Assembly: GCF_033949425.1 (NCBI RefSeq)
Contig: NZ_JAXAVX010000002.1
Span: forward strand, 186,001 to 250,000
Direction: 5' to 3'
DNA: 64,000 nt
Source: Patulibacter brassicae
GTDB lineage: Bacteria; Actinomycetota; Thermoleophilia; Solirubrobacterales; Solirubrobacteraceae
Shown here: positions 52,505-63,263 of the stretch, in pieces
Numbering within the stretch: position 1 is the first letter of the stretch
Layout: the number at the start of each line of letters is the position of its first letter
The notes under the pieces: generated by a model
Database searches by the model: none
What the model was told of the DNA's origin: nothing
The model's input: the letters and a program-made list of their open reading frames with translations, nothing else
Position numbers and translations under genes: made by a program

Positions 52505-52544
52505 ACGACGAAGGGCCCGGCGGATCCGCCGGGCCCTTCGTCGT
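52505..52544. terminator. strong terminator after mdh (bidirectional)
   Basis: ACGACGAAGGGCCCGGCGGA is fully complementary to the following 20 bases, a 40-bp uninterrupted palindrome centred at 52524/52525. It separates mdh from the converging regulator gene and resembles the terminator at 42032 (same GACGAAG...CTTCGTC outer arms). Confidence 0.88.
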
Positions 52545-52578
52545 CGTCGGCCGACCGGCGGGTCGGCTCCGGCCCCGC

Positions 52579-52956
52579 CTAGGCGGCGTCCTTCGGGTAC
52601 CAGGCGCGGTCGCGCTTCTCGATCATCCCCTGCTCCTCGAGCCCGGGGAGGATCCGGTAGGCGTAGTTCGGGTGCACGCCGATCTTGCGGGCGATGTCCG
52701 TGGCGCCGAGGCCCGGCTCGCGGCGGATGAGGTCCAGCGCCTGGCGCGAGCGCTCGCCGCTGCCGCGGGGGCGTCCCGCGCCGCGGCCGCTGCCACCGCC
52801 GGAGCCGCCGCGCGCGCGGCCGGCGCTGCCGCCGCTCGTCACGCCGTCGAGGGCGTCGAGGGCCTGCTTCAGGCGCTCGTACTCCGAGACGGCCTCCGCG
52901 AGCTCGTCCATCCGCGCCTGGATCTCGCGGCGCTTCTCCTCGAGGAAATCTGACAT
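52579..52956 (-). CDS. coiled-coil / AT-hook-like / winged-helix DNA-binding protein
   Basis: 125 residues. An N-terminal helix (about 1-38, heptad-like, with ARMDELAEAVSEYERLKQAL) is followed by a Gly/Arg-rich linker with GRGAGRPRGSG, an AT-hook-like GRPRG core, and a C-terminal winged helix (RQALDLIRREPGLGATDIAR, HPNYAYRILPGLEEQGMIEK). It looks like a small nucleoid-associated or regulatory protein. ATG 52956 is chosen over an upstream in-frame ATG because AGAGG lies about nine bases before it. Its promoter likely lies near TGTTAGC at about 53020. Confidence 0.75.
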   Translation of the reverse strand: MSDFLEEKRREIQARMDELAEAVSEYERLKQALDALDGVTSGGSAGRARGGSGGGSGRGAGRPRGSGERSRQALDLIRREPGLGATDIARKIGVHPNYAYRILPGLEEQGMIEKRDRAWYPKDAA

Positions 52957-53094
52957 GCCCGTTACCTCTGATCGTGGTGAGAGGGCGTTCATCTGCCACC
53001 CCTCGGGCGACCAACGCTAACACGAGCAGGCAGTGTGAACCACCTTCGTGGCGCAGGCGGGAGCCGTCGCCCACCACCGTCGGCGGGGCGAGGA

Positions 53095-53553
53095 TCAGCC
53101 GGCGAGCAGCGCGGCGAGGCGGTCCAGCGAGGCGTGGGCCTCGCGCTCGGGCACGCCGCCCATGAGGGCCTTGGACGCCACCGCACCCAGCGGGCCCATC
53201 GGCGCGCGGAACTCGTTGCTGTAGTGGAATCGGGTGTGGGTCGTGCCGTCCTCCTGCGGGAGGGGCTCGAGGCGGTAGGAGATGAAGGCCTTGGCGCCCG
53301 CCGGGCCCTTCCCGTGCCAGTCCGCCCACCGCGGCGGGTCCAGCTCCCGTAGCTTCCAGGACACCTTCACCTTGGCCCCGCGGATGACGTACCGCTGCGC
53401 CATCGCGAAGCCGACCCGCGGCGCGCCCTCGTCGGCCGAGAGCAGCTCGTCCTGGATCGTCACCCACGCGCCGAACTGGTGCGGGTCCATCACGACCTCC
53501 CACACGCGCTCGGGCGTGGCGGGCAGGTCGCGGAACACGACGACGGCGCTCAT
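53095..53553 (-). CDS. SRPBCC (polyketide cyclase/START-like) family protein
   Basis: 152 residues. The opening VVVFRDLPATPERVWEVVMD is the typical first strand and helix of SRPBCC proteins. GAKVKVSWKLRELDPPRWADW and GTTHTRFHYSNEFRAPMGP follow as strands, with a C-terminal helix. The fold binds a hydrophobic ligand, unknown here. The ATG start is leaderless (TAGGGT seven bases upstream). The 80-bp duplicated repeat begins about 30 bases upstream. Confidence 0.82.
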   Translation of the reverse strand: MSAVVVFRDLPATPERVWEVVMDPHQFGAWVTIQDELLSADEGAPRVGFAMAQRYVIRGAKVKVSWKLRELDPPRWADWHGKGPAGAKAFISYRLEPLPQEDGTTHTRFHYSNEFRAPMGPLGAVASKALMGGVPEREAHASLDRLAALLAG

Positions 53554-53583
53554 GCGGCGGACCCTAACCGGCCGGCGACGCCC

Positions 53584-53743
53584 GACCCTCTCCCGGGTGT
53601 CCCGGACCGGGACGTTCCCGGTGGCTGGGGCGGTCGTCTCGCCGTCGTCCGGGACGGGGCCCGGACCCTCTCCCGGGTGTCCCGGACCGGGACGTTCCCG
53701 GTGGCTGGGGCGGTCGTCTCGCCGTTGCCCGGGACGGGGCCCG
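53584..53743. repeat. 80-bp direct tandem repeat, 2 copies
   Basis: Copies at 53584-53663 and 53664-53743 differ at only two positions (GTCGTCC versus GTTGCCC). Each contains the interrupted palindrome GTCCCGG-A-CCGGGAC and the segment TTCCCGGTGGCTGGGGCGG. They fill the gap between the SRPBCC gene promoter and the stop of the next minus-strand gene. Near-identity implies a recent duplication. Confidence 0.95.
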
Positions 53744-53753
53744 GCGATCTCCG

Positions 53754-54020
53754 TCACGCCGCGTGGCGGCGGGCCTGCTCCTCGGCCGACGGGAACGCGA
53801 AGGGCGTGCCGTCGGTGCGCTCCGGACGGAAGGCGAGGTGCATCTGGCGCGGTGGGCGCAGGCCGCCGTCGCGATCGGGCCGGAACGTCGCGCAGGGGTC
53901 CTCGCGGTCGAGCGCGCAGAGCAGGTGCCGCCGGAAGAAGCAGTCCGCGCAGCTCGGCGCGGCCGCGCGGGCGCGGGTGCTCGTGCGCTCGGGGCGGTCG
54001 GAGCGTCGACCGAACGGCAT
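53754..54020 (-). CDS. small Cys-rich protein, 88 aa (putative zinc-binding)
   Basis: The central segment CADCFFRRHLLCALDREDPC carries four Cys in a C-x2-C-x7-C-x7-C spacing and continues ATFRPDRDGGLRPPRQ. It looks like a short metal-binding module shared by actinobacterial hypothetical proteins, though I cannot name the family. The N-terminus is Arg-rich. ATG 54020 is the likeliest start; the frame is open further upstream. No operon partner is obvious. Function unknown. Confidence 0.6.
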   Translation of the reverse strand: MPFGRRSDRPERTSTRARAAAPSCADCFFRRHLLCALDREDPCATFRPDRDGGLRPPRQMHLAFRPERTDGTPFAFPSAEEQARRHAA

Positions 54021-54396
54021 CTGCGTGGCGTCGGGCACGGGGGGCTGGTTCTCGTCTCGAGGTCGGAAGGCGGGCAGCGTCGGGCGCCGACGGCGCACGG
54101 GCGCGTCGGTCGCGGCGACGGGGCGGGCCGACGCAGCACCCGCACGAGGTGCTGTCCGGTCTCCGCGGAGGTCGTCGCGCTCCTCAGCGCGACGTGAGCG
54201 GCATCGAACCACACCCGCGCCGGCCGCGCACCCCCTCTTCCCGGTAATTGCTGACTTTTCGTGAACGACGCACGAAGGAATCCCGCTCAGCGCGTCGACG
54301 AGCGTCCGGTCGGCGGCCCCCGGCCGTCCGGCGAGGCTCGCGCCGGACCGGCTCCTGGCGCGCCCGGTGCCGGCGTCGCTGCGCGATGATCCGGCG
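54021..54396. other. 376-bp intergenic region with an AT-rich pocket and inverted repeat
   Basis: I see no gene. An unusually AT-rich stretch at 54243-54262 (GGTAATTGCTGACTTTTC) adjoins TTCGTG-N7-CACGAA (54258-54276), a possible promoter and operator for the leftward Cys-rich gene. GATGAT (54386-54391) is the likely -10 of the rightward gene. Confidence 0.45.
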
Positions 54397-55317
54397 ATGA
54401 GCATCCTCGTGACCGGGGCGTCGGGCTTCGTCGGCTCGGCCCTGATCCCGGCGCTGCTGGGCGACGGGCACGACGTGCGCGCGTTCGGGCGCGATCCCTC
54501 GCGCGTGACCGTGCCCGTGCCGGTCGTGACCGGCGACGTCCTCACGGGGGAGGGCCTCGACGCCGCGCTCGACGGGGTCGAGGTCGCCTACTACCTCGTG
54601 CACTCGATGGAGGCCAGCGCCGAGGGCGACGACTTCCGCGAGCGGGAGCAGCGCGGCGCGGAGCGCTTCGCCGACGCCGCCGCGCGCGCCGGCACGCGGC
54701 GGGTCGTCTACCTCGGCGTCATGGTCGACGAGACCCGCGAGCTCACGCCGCACCTCGCCAGCCGCCTGGCCGTCGAGCGCACGCTGCTGGACGCCGCGCC
54801 GGAGGCGGTGGCGCTGCGCGCGTCGATCGCGATCGGGACCCGCTCGCGGTCGTTCCGCTTCCTCGTGCGGCTCGTCGAGCGCCTGCCCGTCCTGGCCCTG
54901 CCCCCGTGGCGGGTGCACCGCACGCAGCCGATCGACGAGCGCGACCTCGTCGCCGCGCTCCGGCGGGCCGCCGTGGTGGACCTCGCGTCCGCTCCGCGCC
55001 AGGCGCTCGACGTGGCCGGGCCGGACGTCCTCGCGTACGGGGAGATGCTGGAGCGGATCCGCGACCTGCTGCTGCTCGGCCGGCCGAGCATCCCGCTGCC
55101 GGTGAGCGTCACGGGAATCGCCGGCCGCGTGGCGGCGGTGATCGCGGGGGAGGAGCCCGACCTCGTCCTGCCCCTCATGTCGGGGCTGACCGGCGACCTG
55201 CTGGCGCGCGACGACCGCTGGACGCAGGTCCTGGGCGTCCGGCCGCACCGGTTCGACGCCGCGGTCGAGCACGCGCTGCGCGCCTGGGAGCGGGACGAGC
55301 CCCTCGCGGCGCGCTGA
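54397..55317 (+). CDS. NAD(P)H-binding atypical SDR epimerase-like protein
   Basis: 306 residues after start choice. It begins with SILVTGASGFVGSALIPALL (GxxGxxG cofactor motif), then GDVLTGEGLDAALDGVEVAYYLVHSM and VVYLGVMVDE, as in atypical (type a5) short-chain dehydrogenases. Classical Tyr-x3-Lys is absent. The C-terminal half (about 150-300) carries a hydrophobic substrate or membrane-associating segment. ATG 54397 is preferred because the Rossmann strand starts at once and GATGAT precedes it by five bases. Substrate unknown. Confidence 0.85.
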   Translation: MSILVTGASGFVGSALIPALLGDGHDVRAFGRDPSRVTVPVPVVTGDVLTGEGLDAALDGVEVAYYLVHSMEASAEGDDFREREQRGAERFADAAARAGTRRVVYLGVMVDETRELTPHLASRLAVERTLLDAAPEAVALRASIAIGTRSRSFRFLVRLVERLPVLALPPWRVHRTQPIDERDLVAALRRAAVVDLASAPRQALDVAGPDVLAYGEMLERIRDLLLLGRPSIPLPVSVTGIAGRVAAVIAGEEPDLVLPLMSGLTGDLLARDDRWTQVLGVRPHRFDAAVEHALRAWERDEPLAAR

Positions 55318-55413
55318 GGGTCCGGCCGGCGGCGCGCCGACGCCGTGGCGGGCGCCGCGCACCGCGGCGTCGCCCCCCGCCCGCGCGCCCGGCGAACGGC
55401 GTGCGCCCCGAGA

Positions 55414-55429
55414 TTGGCTGGCTGGCCAA
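55414..55429. promoter_or_regulatory. fad operator palindrome upstream of fadA
   Basis: TTGGC-TGGCTG-GCCAA has perfect 5-base arms. It ends 18 bases before the TACGAT -10 box, thus covering the -35 region. The 14-base core TGGCTGGCTGGCCA recurs in reverse complement at 63922-63935, upstream of the regulator-like gene at the window edge. Confidence 0.75.
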
Positions 55430-55447
55430 CTCGGAGCGCGAACGCGC

Positions 55448-55453
55448 TACGAT
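55448..55453 (+). promoter_or_regulatory. -10 element of the fadA-fadB operon
   Basis: TACGAT lies about 110 bases before the fadA start, implying a leader of roughly 100 bases. The palindromic operator lies immediately upstream of it. Confidence 0.55.
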
Positions 55454-55561
55454 CCGCGGGCCGCGAGGGATCCGGGGTCGCTCCCCGGTCGGCCCCAGCG
55501 GCACTCGAGGCCATCGCGGCCGGTGCCCACGGGCACCGCCCCGCACCACAGGAGATCCAGC

Positions 55562-56779
55562 ATGAGCACCGAAGCGCTCGTCTTCGACGCGATCCGCACG
55601 CCGCGCGGCAAGGGCAAGGCCAACGGCTCGCTGCACGCGACCAAGCCGGTCGACCTCGTCGTCGGCCTGATGCACGAGACCCTCGCCCGCAACGCCCAGC
55701 TCGATGCCAACAACGTCGACGACGTCGTGCTCGGCTGCGTCTCCCCGATCGGCGATCAGGGCGCCGACATCGCGAAGACGGCCGCGATCAAGGCCGGCCT
55801 GCCGAACACGGTGGCGGGCGTGCAGCTGAACCGCTTCTGCGCGTCGGGCCTGGAGGCCGTGAACACCGCGGCGCAGAAGGTCGCCTCGGGCCTCGGCGAC
55901 GACCTGATCCTCGCCGGCGGCGTCGAGTCGATGTCCCGCGTCCCGATGGGCTCCGACGGTGGCGCCTGGGCGATGGACCCGGAGACGAACTTCGAGACGT
56001 CGTTCGTCCCGCAGGGCATCGGCGCCGACCTCATCGCGACGCTCGAGGGCTGGACGCGCGACGACGTCGACGCGTTCGCCGTCCGCTCGCAGGAGCGCGC
56101 CGCCGCCGCCGAGGACGCCGGCTACTTCAAGGACTCCGTCATCCCGGTGAAGGACCTCAACGACCAGGTCGTCCTGGACCACGACGAGTTCATCCGCCGC
56201 GGCACGACCGCCGAGAACCTCGGGAAGCTCAAGCCCTCCTTCGCGATGATGGGCGAGATGGGCGGCTTCGACGACGTGGCCCTCCAGAAGTACCACTGGG
56301 TCGAGAAGATCGACCACGTCCACCACGCCGGCAACAGCTCCGGCATCGTCGACGGCGCGTCGCTGCTGCTCATCGGCAACGAGACCGCGGCCGAGCGCAA
56401 CGGCCTGAAGCCGAAGGCGCGGATCCTCGCGACGGCCGTGTCGGGCGCGGACCCGACGATCATGCTGACGGCGCCCGGCCCGGCGTCGAAGAAGGCCCTC
56501 GCGAAGGCCGGCCTCAAGGCCGAGGACCTGGACCTCGTCGAGATCAACGAGGCGTTCGCCGCCGTCGCGATGCGCCTGATCAAGGACCTCGACATCGATC
56601 CCGAGATCACGAACGTCAACGGCGGCGCGATCGCCATGGGCCACCCGCTCGGCGCGACCGGCGGCATGATCCTCGGCACCCTGATCGACGAGCTGCACCG
56701 CCGCGGCAAGAAGTACGGCCTCGCCACGCTCTGCGTCGGCGGCGGCATGGGCATCGCCACCGTCGTCGAGGCGCTCTGA
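55562..56779 (+). CDS. fadA: acetyl-CoA acyltransferase (thiolase)
   Basis: 405 residues. It catalyses thiolytic release of acetyl-CoA, the last step of beta-oxidation. The acyl-enzyme Cys93 lies in NRFCASGLEA; the catalytic His is in GGAIAMGHPLGATGG and the second Cys in TLCVGGGMG. VESMSRVPMG and EINEAFAAVAM are also thiolase signatures. A GGAGATCC ribosome site precedes ATG 55562. fadB follows 23 bases downstream. Control by the operator at 55414 is likely. Confidence 0.96.
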   Translation: MSTEALVFDAIRTPRGKGKANGSLHATKPVDLVVGLMHETLARNAQLDANNVDDVVLGCVSPIGDQGADIAKTAAIKAGLPNTVAGVQLNRFCASGLEAVNTAAQKVASGLGDDLILAGGVESMSRVPMGSDGGAWAMDPETNFETSFVPQGIGADLIATLEGWTRDDVDAFAVRSQERAAAAEDAGYFKDSVIPVKDLNDQVVLDHDEFIRRGTTAENLGKLKPSFAMMGEMGGFDDVALQKYHWVEKIDHVHHAGNSSGIVDGASLLLIGNETAAERNGLKPKARILATAVSGADPTIMLTAPGPASKKALAKAGLKAEDLDLVEINEAFAAVAMRLIKDLDIDPEITNVNGGAIAMGHPLGATGGMILGTLIDELHRRGKKYGLATLCVGGGMGIATVVEAL

Positions 56780-56802
56780 GCGCCTCCCACCGAGGACATC
56801 GA

Positions 56803-59031
56803 ATGAGCTTCACGAACACCATCCGCTGGGAGCCGCTCGAGGGCGGCGTCGTCAACCTCGTGCTCGACGACCCGAACCAGTCGGCGAACACGATGAACGC
56901 CGACTTCATGCAGTCGCTGACGGCGACCGTCGAGCGGCTCGAGGCCGAGAAGGACCAGATCACGGGCGTCGTGATCTCCTCCGCGAAGAAGACGTTCTTC
57001 GCCGGCGGCGACCTGAACGACCTCAAGCAGGTCACGAAGGAGAACGTCCACGAGCTGACGGCCGGGACCGAGAAGCTCAAGGCGGACCTCCGTCGCCTCG
57101 AGACGCTCGGCAAGCCGGTCGTGTCGATCATCAACGGCGCCGCGCTCGGCGGCGGCCTGGAGATCGCGCTGGCGACGCACCGCCGGATCGTCGTCGACAG
57201 CCCGAAGATCCAGATCGGCCTGCCCGAGGTCTCCCTCGGCCTGCTGCCCGGCGCCGGCGGCGTCGTGCGCACCGTCCGCCTGCTGGGCATCACGAACGCG
57301 CTGATGCAGGTCCTGCTCCAGGGCCAGCGCCACCGCCCGGGCAAGGCGCAGGAGATCGGCCTCGTCGACGAGCTCGTCGCGAGCCCGGACGACCTCCTCC
57401 CCGCCGCCCTGAAGTGGATCGCCGAGAACCCGGAGGCGGTCCAGCCGTACGACGTCAAGGGCTACAAGATCCCGGGCGGCACGCCGTCGACGCCGAAGCT
57501 CGCGGCGAACCTCCCCGCGTTCCCGGCGAACCTGCGCAAGCAGCTCAAGGGCGCGAACATGCCGGCGCCGAAGAACATCATGTCGGCGGCCGTCGAGGGC
57601 GCGCAGGTCGACGTCGACAGCGCCCTGAAGATCGAGGGCCGCTACTTCGTGGACCTCGTCACCGGCCAGGTGGCGAAGAACATGATCCAGGCGTTCTTCT
57701 TCGACCTCCAGGCCGTCAACGGCTCGCGCGGTCGCGACAAGGACCGCCAGCCCTGGAAGTCCGAGAAGGTCGTCGTGCTCGGCGCGGGCATGATGGGCGC
57801 CGCGATCGCGTACGTGTGCGCGAAGGCCGGCATCGAGGTCGTCCTGAAGGACGTCTCGCAGGAGGCCGCCGACCGCGGCAAGGGCTACTCCGAGAAGCTC
57901 GTGGCCAAGGGCGTCGAGCGCGGCAAGGTCACGCAGGAGAAGGGCGACGCCCTCCTCGCGCGGATCACCGCCACCGACGACCCGTCGAAGGCCCAGGACG
58001 CCGATCTCGTCATCGAGGCCGTCTTCGAGGACCCGAAGGTCAAGGCGCAGGTCTTCGCCGAGATCGAGCCGTTCCTCAAGCCCGACGCCGTCCTGGGCTC
58101 GAACACCTCGACGCTGCCGATCACCGGCCTCGCCGAGGGCGTCAGCCGGCCCGAGGACTTCATCGGCCTGCACTTCTTCAGCCCGGTCGACAAGATGCCG
58201 CTGCTGGAGATCATCAAGGGCGAGAAGACCTCCGACGACGTCCTGTCGAAGTCCCTCGACCTCGCGAAGCAGATCGCGAAGACGCCGATCGTCGTCAACG
58301 ACAGCCGCGGCTTCTTCACGAGCCGCGTCATCGGCACGTTCGTCAACGAGGGCATCGCGTTCCTCGCCGAGGGCGTGCCGCCGATGACGATCGAGCGCGC
58401 CTCCTCGAAGGCCGGCTACCCGGCGCCCGTGCTGCAGCTCACCGACGAGCTGAACATGGAGCTCATGGTGAAGATCCGCAAGGCCACGAAGGAGGCCCTC
58501 GAGGCCGAGGGCCAGGAGATCCCGCACCACGCCGCGTTCGACGTCATCGACAAGATGATCGAGGCCGGCCGTCCGGGTCGCCTGCGCGGCGCGGGCTTCT
58601 ACGAGTACGACGAGAACGGCAAGCGGACCGGCATCTGGAAGGGCCTCTCCGAGCTGTTCCCGGTCCAGACGCCGGAGGCGGGCATCGACCCCGTCACCGT
58701 CCCGCTGACGGACCTCGTGGAGCGGATGCTCTTCGCCGAGGCGATCGAGACCGTGAAGTGCCTCGACGAGGGCGTGCTGGAGACGGTCTCCGACGCGAAC
58801 ATCGGCTCGATCTTCGGGATCGGCTTCCCGGCCTGGACCGGCGGCGTGCTGCAGTACATCAACGGCTACACGCCCGAGGGCGCCGACGAGGCGACCGGTC
58901 CCGCCGGCTTCGTCGCCCGGGCCCGCGAGCTCGCCGCGAAGTACGGCGAGCGCTTCGAGCCGCCGGCCTCGCTCGTGGCGAAGGCCGAGGCGGGCGAGGT
59001 CTACAGCGACACGGCGCTCGCCGCCGCCTGA
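56803..59031 (+). CDS. fadB: fatty acid oxidation multifunctional alpha subunit (enoyl-CoA hydratase / 3-hydroxyacyl-CoA dehydrogenase)
   Basis: 742 residues. The N-terminal crotonase domain (about 1-290) has GKPVVSIINGAALGGGLEIA and the catalytic Glu region GLPEVSLGLLPGAGG. The NAD domain starts near 325 with VVLGAGMMGAAIAYVCAKAG, followed by LGSNTSTLPIT and IGLHFFSPVDKM (dehydrogenase His). Helical C-terminal repeats end the protein. It makes the beta-oxidation trifunctional complex with FadA. Its codon use is Lys/Asn-richer than neighbours. A hairpin terminator follows 33 bases after the stop. Confidence 0.96.
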   Translation: MSFTNTIRWEPLEGGVVNLVLDDPNQSANTMNADFMQSLTATVERLEAEKDQITGVVISSAKKTFFAGGDLNDLKQVTKENVHELTAGTEKLKADLRRLETLGKPVVSIINGAALGGGLEIALATHRRIVVDSPKIQIGLPEVSLGLLPGAGGVVRTVRLLGITNALMQVLLQGQRHRPGKAQEIGLVDELVASPDDLLPAALKWIAENPEAVQPYDVKGYKIPGGTPSTPKLAANLPAFPANLRKQLKGANMPAPKNIMSAAVEGAQVDVDSALKIEGRYFVDLVTGQVAKNMIQAFFFDLQAVNGSRGRDKDRQPWKSEKVVVLGAGMMGAAIAYVCAKAGIEVVLKDVSQEAADRGKGYSEKLVAKGVERGKVTQEKGDALLARITATDDPSKAQDADLVIEAVFEDPKVKAQVFAEIEPFLKPDAVLGSNTSTLPITGLAEGVSRPEDFIGLHFFSPVDKMPLLEIIKGEKTSDDVLSKSLDLAKQIAKTPIVVNDSRGFFTSRVIGTFVNEGIAFLAEGVPPMTIERASSKAGYPAPVLQLTDELNMELMVKIRKATKEALEAEGQEIPHHAAFDVIDKMIEAGRPGRLRGAGFYEYDENGKRTGIWKGLSELFPVQTPEAGIDPVTVPLTDLVERMLFAEAIETVKCLDEGVLETVSDANIGSIFGIGFPAWTGGVLQYINGYTPEGADEATGPAGFVARARELAAKYGERFEPPASLVAKAEAGEVYSDTALAAA

Positions 59032-59064
59032 CCCGCTCCCGGCCGCACTCGGCCATCGCCTCCG

Positions 59065-59091
59065 ACGGGCCGCGCCGCGAGCGCGGCCCGT
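59065..59091. terminator. terminator after fadB
   Basis: ACGGGCCGCGC-CGCGA-GCGCGGCCCGT gives a perfect 11-bp stem with a 5-base loop, followed by CCGCGTTCC without a long T-run. Confidence 0.8.
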
Positions 59092-59179
59092 CCGCGTTCC
59101 GGGGCCGCTCGGCGGTCCCCGGGGCGCGCCGGCGCCCGCACGGCGTCGTGCCGCGCGGCGTGGGCGCGCGGCGGGGTCC

Positions 59180-59185
59180 TACACT
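59180..59185 (+). promoter_or_regulatory. -10 element of the MBL-fold gene
   Basis: TACACT lies 26 bases before the TTG start. A GTG at 59195 looks correctly placed for leaderless initiation but meets a stop after eight codons, so initiation must use the downstream ribosome site GGAGAGGCGA. Confidence 0.5.
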
Positions 59186-59211
59186 GACGCGATCGTGGAG
59201 AGGCGAGCACG

Positions 59212-60009
59212 TTGCGGGTGACCATCCTCGGCAAGTCGCCGGCCTGGCAGGACGTCGACGGCGCCTGCAGCGGCTACCTCCTCGAGGAGGGCGACTTCCG
59301 GCTCCTCATGGAGTGCGGCAACGGCGTCTTCGGGAAGCTCCGCCAGCACATCGACTACACGTCGCTGAACGCCTGCGTGATCTCCCACTGCCACGCGGAC
59401 CACACGCTGGACCTCGTCCCCTACAGCTACGCGCTGGTCTTCGCCCCGCGCCAGCAGCCGGTCCCCGTCCCGCCGTGGCCGGGCACCGACCATCCCGCCC
59501 GCCCGGACCTGCATCTGCCGCCCGGCGGGTCGAAGGTCATGCGCACGGTGATGACGGCGTGGGGGATGCCCGACCTCGTCGAGCGCGCGTTCCGCACCTC
59601 GGAGTACGACCCGGACGGCGTCCTCGAGGTCGGCCCGTTCCGGCTGCGCTTCGGCGCGGTGCCCCACTTCCTGCCCGCCTACGCGATCGAGGCGACCTCG
59701 ACGGTCACCGGCGGCCGGTTCGTCTACGGCTCGGACTGCGCGCCGAACGACGAGCTCGTCGACTTCGCGCAGGGCGCCGACCTGCTCTTCGTCGAGGCGA
59801 CGCTGCCCCGGCCCGAGCGCGCCGGGCCGCGCGGCCACCTCACCGCGCAGGAGGCCGGCGACCACGCCCGCCGCGCGCAGGTCGGGCGCGCGGTGCTCAT
59901 CCACATCTCCGACGAGGAGAACCGCGAGGTCGCGCTGCAGCGCGCGACGGAGGCGGCCGGCGACGTGCCGGTGGAGATGGGCCACGCCGACGCCGTGTAC
60001 GAGCTCTGA
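59212..60009 (+). CDS. metallo-beta-lactamase-fold hydrolase (RNase Z/ElaC-like group)
   Basis: 265 residues. The metal motif HCHADH is at 59-64; further ligands are in FGAVPHFLPAYA, YGSDCAPND and VLIHISDE. This is the RNase Z/arylsulfatase-like group of MBL hydrolases; it lacks the clear exosite of tRNase Z, so the substrate is open. The start is TTG at 59212, eight bases after GGAGAGG; GTG 59218 would remove two residues. It is monocistronic, upstream of a duplicated repeat and hsp20. Confidence 0.87.
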   Translation: MRVTILGKSPAWQDVDGACSGYLLEEGDFRLLMECGNGVFGKLRQHIDYTSLNACVISHCHADHTLDLVPYSYALVFAPRQQPVPVPPWPGTDHPARPDLHLPPGGSKVMRTVMTAWGMPDLVERAFRTSEYDPDGVLEVGPFRLRFGAVPHFLPAYAIEATSTVTGGRFVYGSDCAPNDELVDFAQGADLLFVEATLPRPERAGPRGHLTAQEAGDHARRAQVGRAVLIHISDEENREVALQRATEAAGDVPVEMGHADAVYEL

Positions 60010-60017
60010 GGGAGAAG

Positions 60018-60160
60018 GGGTCGCGGGCCCCAGCCCGCACGTCGGCCAACGACCCCGTGCGGTCGGCGGCGAGGTGCGGGCGTCCCGCGATGACCGCTGG
60101 CGCTCCAGGGTCGCTGGCCCCAGCCCGCACGTCGGCCCACGACCCCGCGCGGTCGGCGGC
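60018..60160. repeat. 53-bp direct repeat, 2 copies with 90-bp period, upstream of hsp20
   Basis: Copies at 60018-60070 and 60108-60160 differ at three positions. The shared core includes CCCCAGCCCGCACGTCGGCC followed by (A/C)ACGACCCCG and GCGGTCGGCGGC. The 37-base spacer is not repeated. The pair fills most of the gap between the MBL gene and hsp20-lon. The first copy can form GCGGG/CCCGC. Confidence 0.9.
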
Positions 60161-60203
60161 CGGGGCACGCGGGCCGGGGCGGGCCGCGGGGTAGATTCCG
60201 TCC

Positions 60204-60676
60204 ATGCGTTCCCGCGAGGGCGACCTCTTCGCCAACTTCGAGCGGATGCGCCGCGAGATGGACGAGCTGTTCGGCGGCGTGCTGGACCGCGGCCTGGGGC
60301 GCGTGCGCCGGGTCGGCTTCGAGCCCGCGGTCGACGTCTTCTACGAGACGCCGACGAGCGGCGAGGACGCCGGAGCGCCGCGAGCCGTCGTGCATGCCGA
60401 GCTCGCGGGGGTGGACATCGACCAGGTCGGGCTGGAGATCCGCGGCCGCGAGCTGATCCTCGCCGGCGCCCGGGCGCCGGTCGAGGCGGAGGGCCGCGCG
60501 TACCAGCAGGTCGAGATCGGCACCGGCCCCTTCCGCCGGGTCGTGCAGCTCGGCGCCGACGTCGTGGCCGACGAGGCCCGCGCGACGTACCGCGACGGGA
60601 TCCTGCGGGTCGAGCTGCCGCTCGAGCAGCCGCGTCGCGCGCGGCGCAACGTGCCGATCTCGCACGAGGGCGACGC

Positions 60677-60680
<4 letters not shown>
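60204..60680 (+). CDS. hsp20: Hsp20/alpha-crystallin small heat-shock protein
   Basis: 158 residues. The N-terminal arm (FANFERMRREMDELFGG) is typical. The alpha-crystallin domain (about 37-145) has VHAELAGVDIDQVGLEIRG, GPFRRVVQLGADVVADEARA and the YRDGILRVELP block. It ends with a short IPIS/VPIS-like I-x-I-type tail. It holds unfolding proteins as an ATP-independent chaperone. TAGATT is six bases upstream of the ATG (leaderless). The stop overlaps the lon start (ATGA), coupling holdase and protease. Confidence 0.94.
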
Positions 60681-63121
<2,441 letters not shown>

Positions 63122-63220
63122 TCGCCGGTGGCCCGCGACGGCCCTCGGCGCGTGCGCCGCGGGCCGATCGGGTACTCACCGATGACGAGGCGACCGACCG
63201 GGCCGCACGGCGGCGCGCGA

Positions 63221-63226
63221 TAGGCT
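63221..63226 (+). promoter_or_regulatory. -10 element of the Lys/Ala-rich protein gene
   Basis: TAGGCT lies 37 bases before the ATG. The resulting leader of about 30 bases ends with a GACGGAGGACC ribosome site. Confidence 0.5.
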
Positions 63227-63263
63227 CGGCGGCGACGGTCTCACGAACCCGAGACGGAGGACC

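Noticed and set aside
53095..53757. N-terminal extension of the SRPBCC protein across the 80-bp repeat
   Set aside because: The TAGGGT box and ATG 53553 precede the first SRPBCC strand; the extension only translates repeat DNA.
59195..59221. Leaderless GTG start at 59195 for the MBL-fold gene
   Set aside because: The frame hits TGA after eight codons. The ribosome site GGAGAGG and TTG 59212 give the real start.
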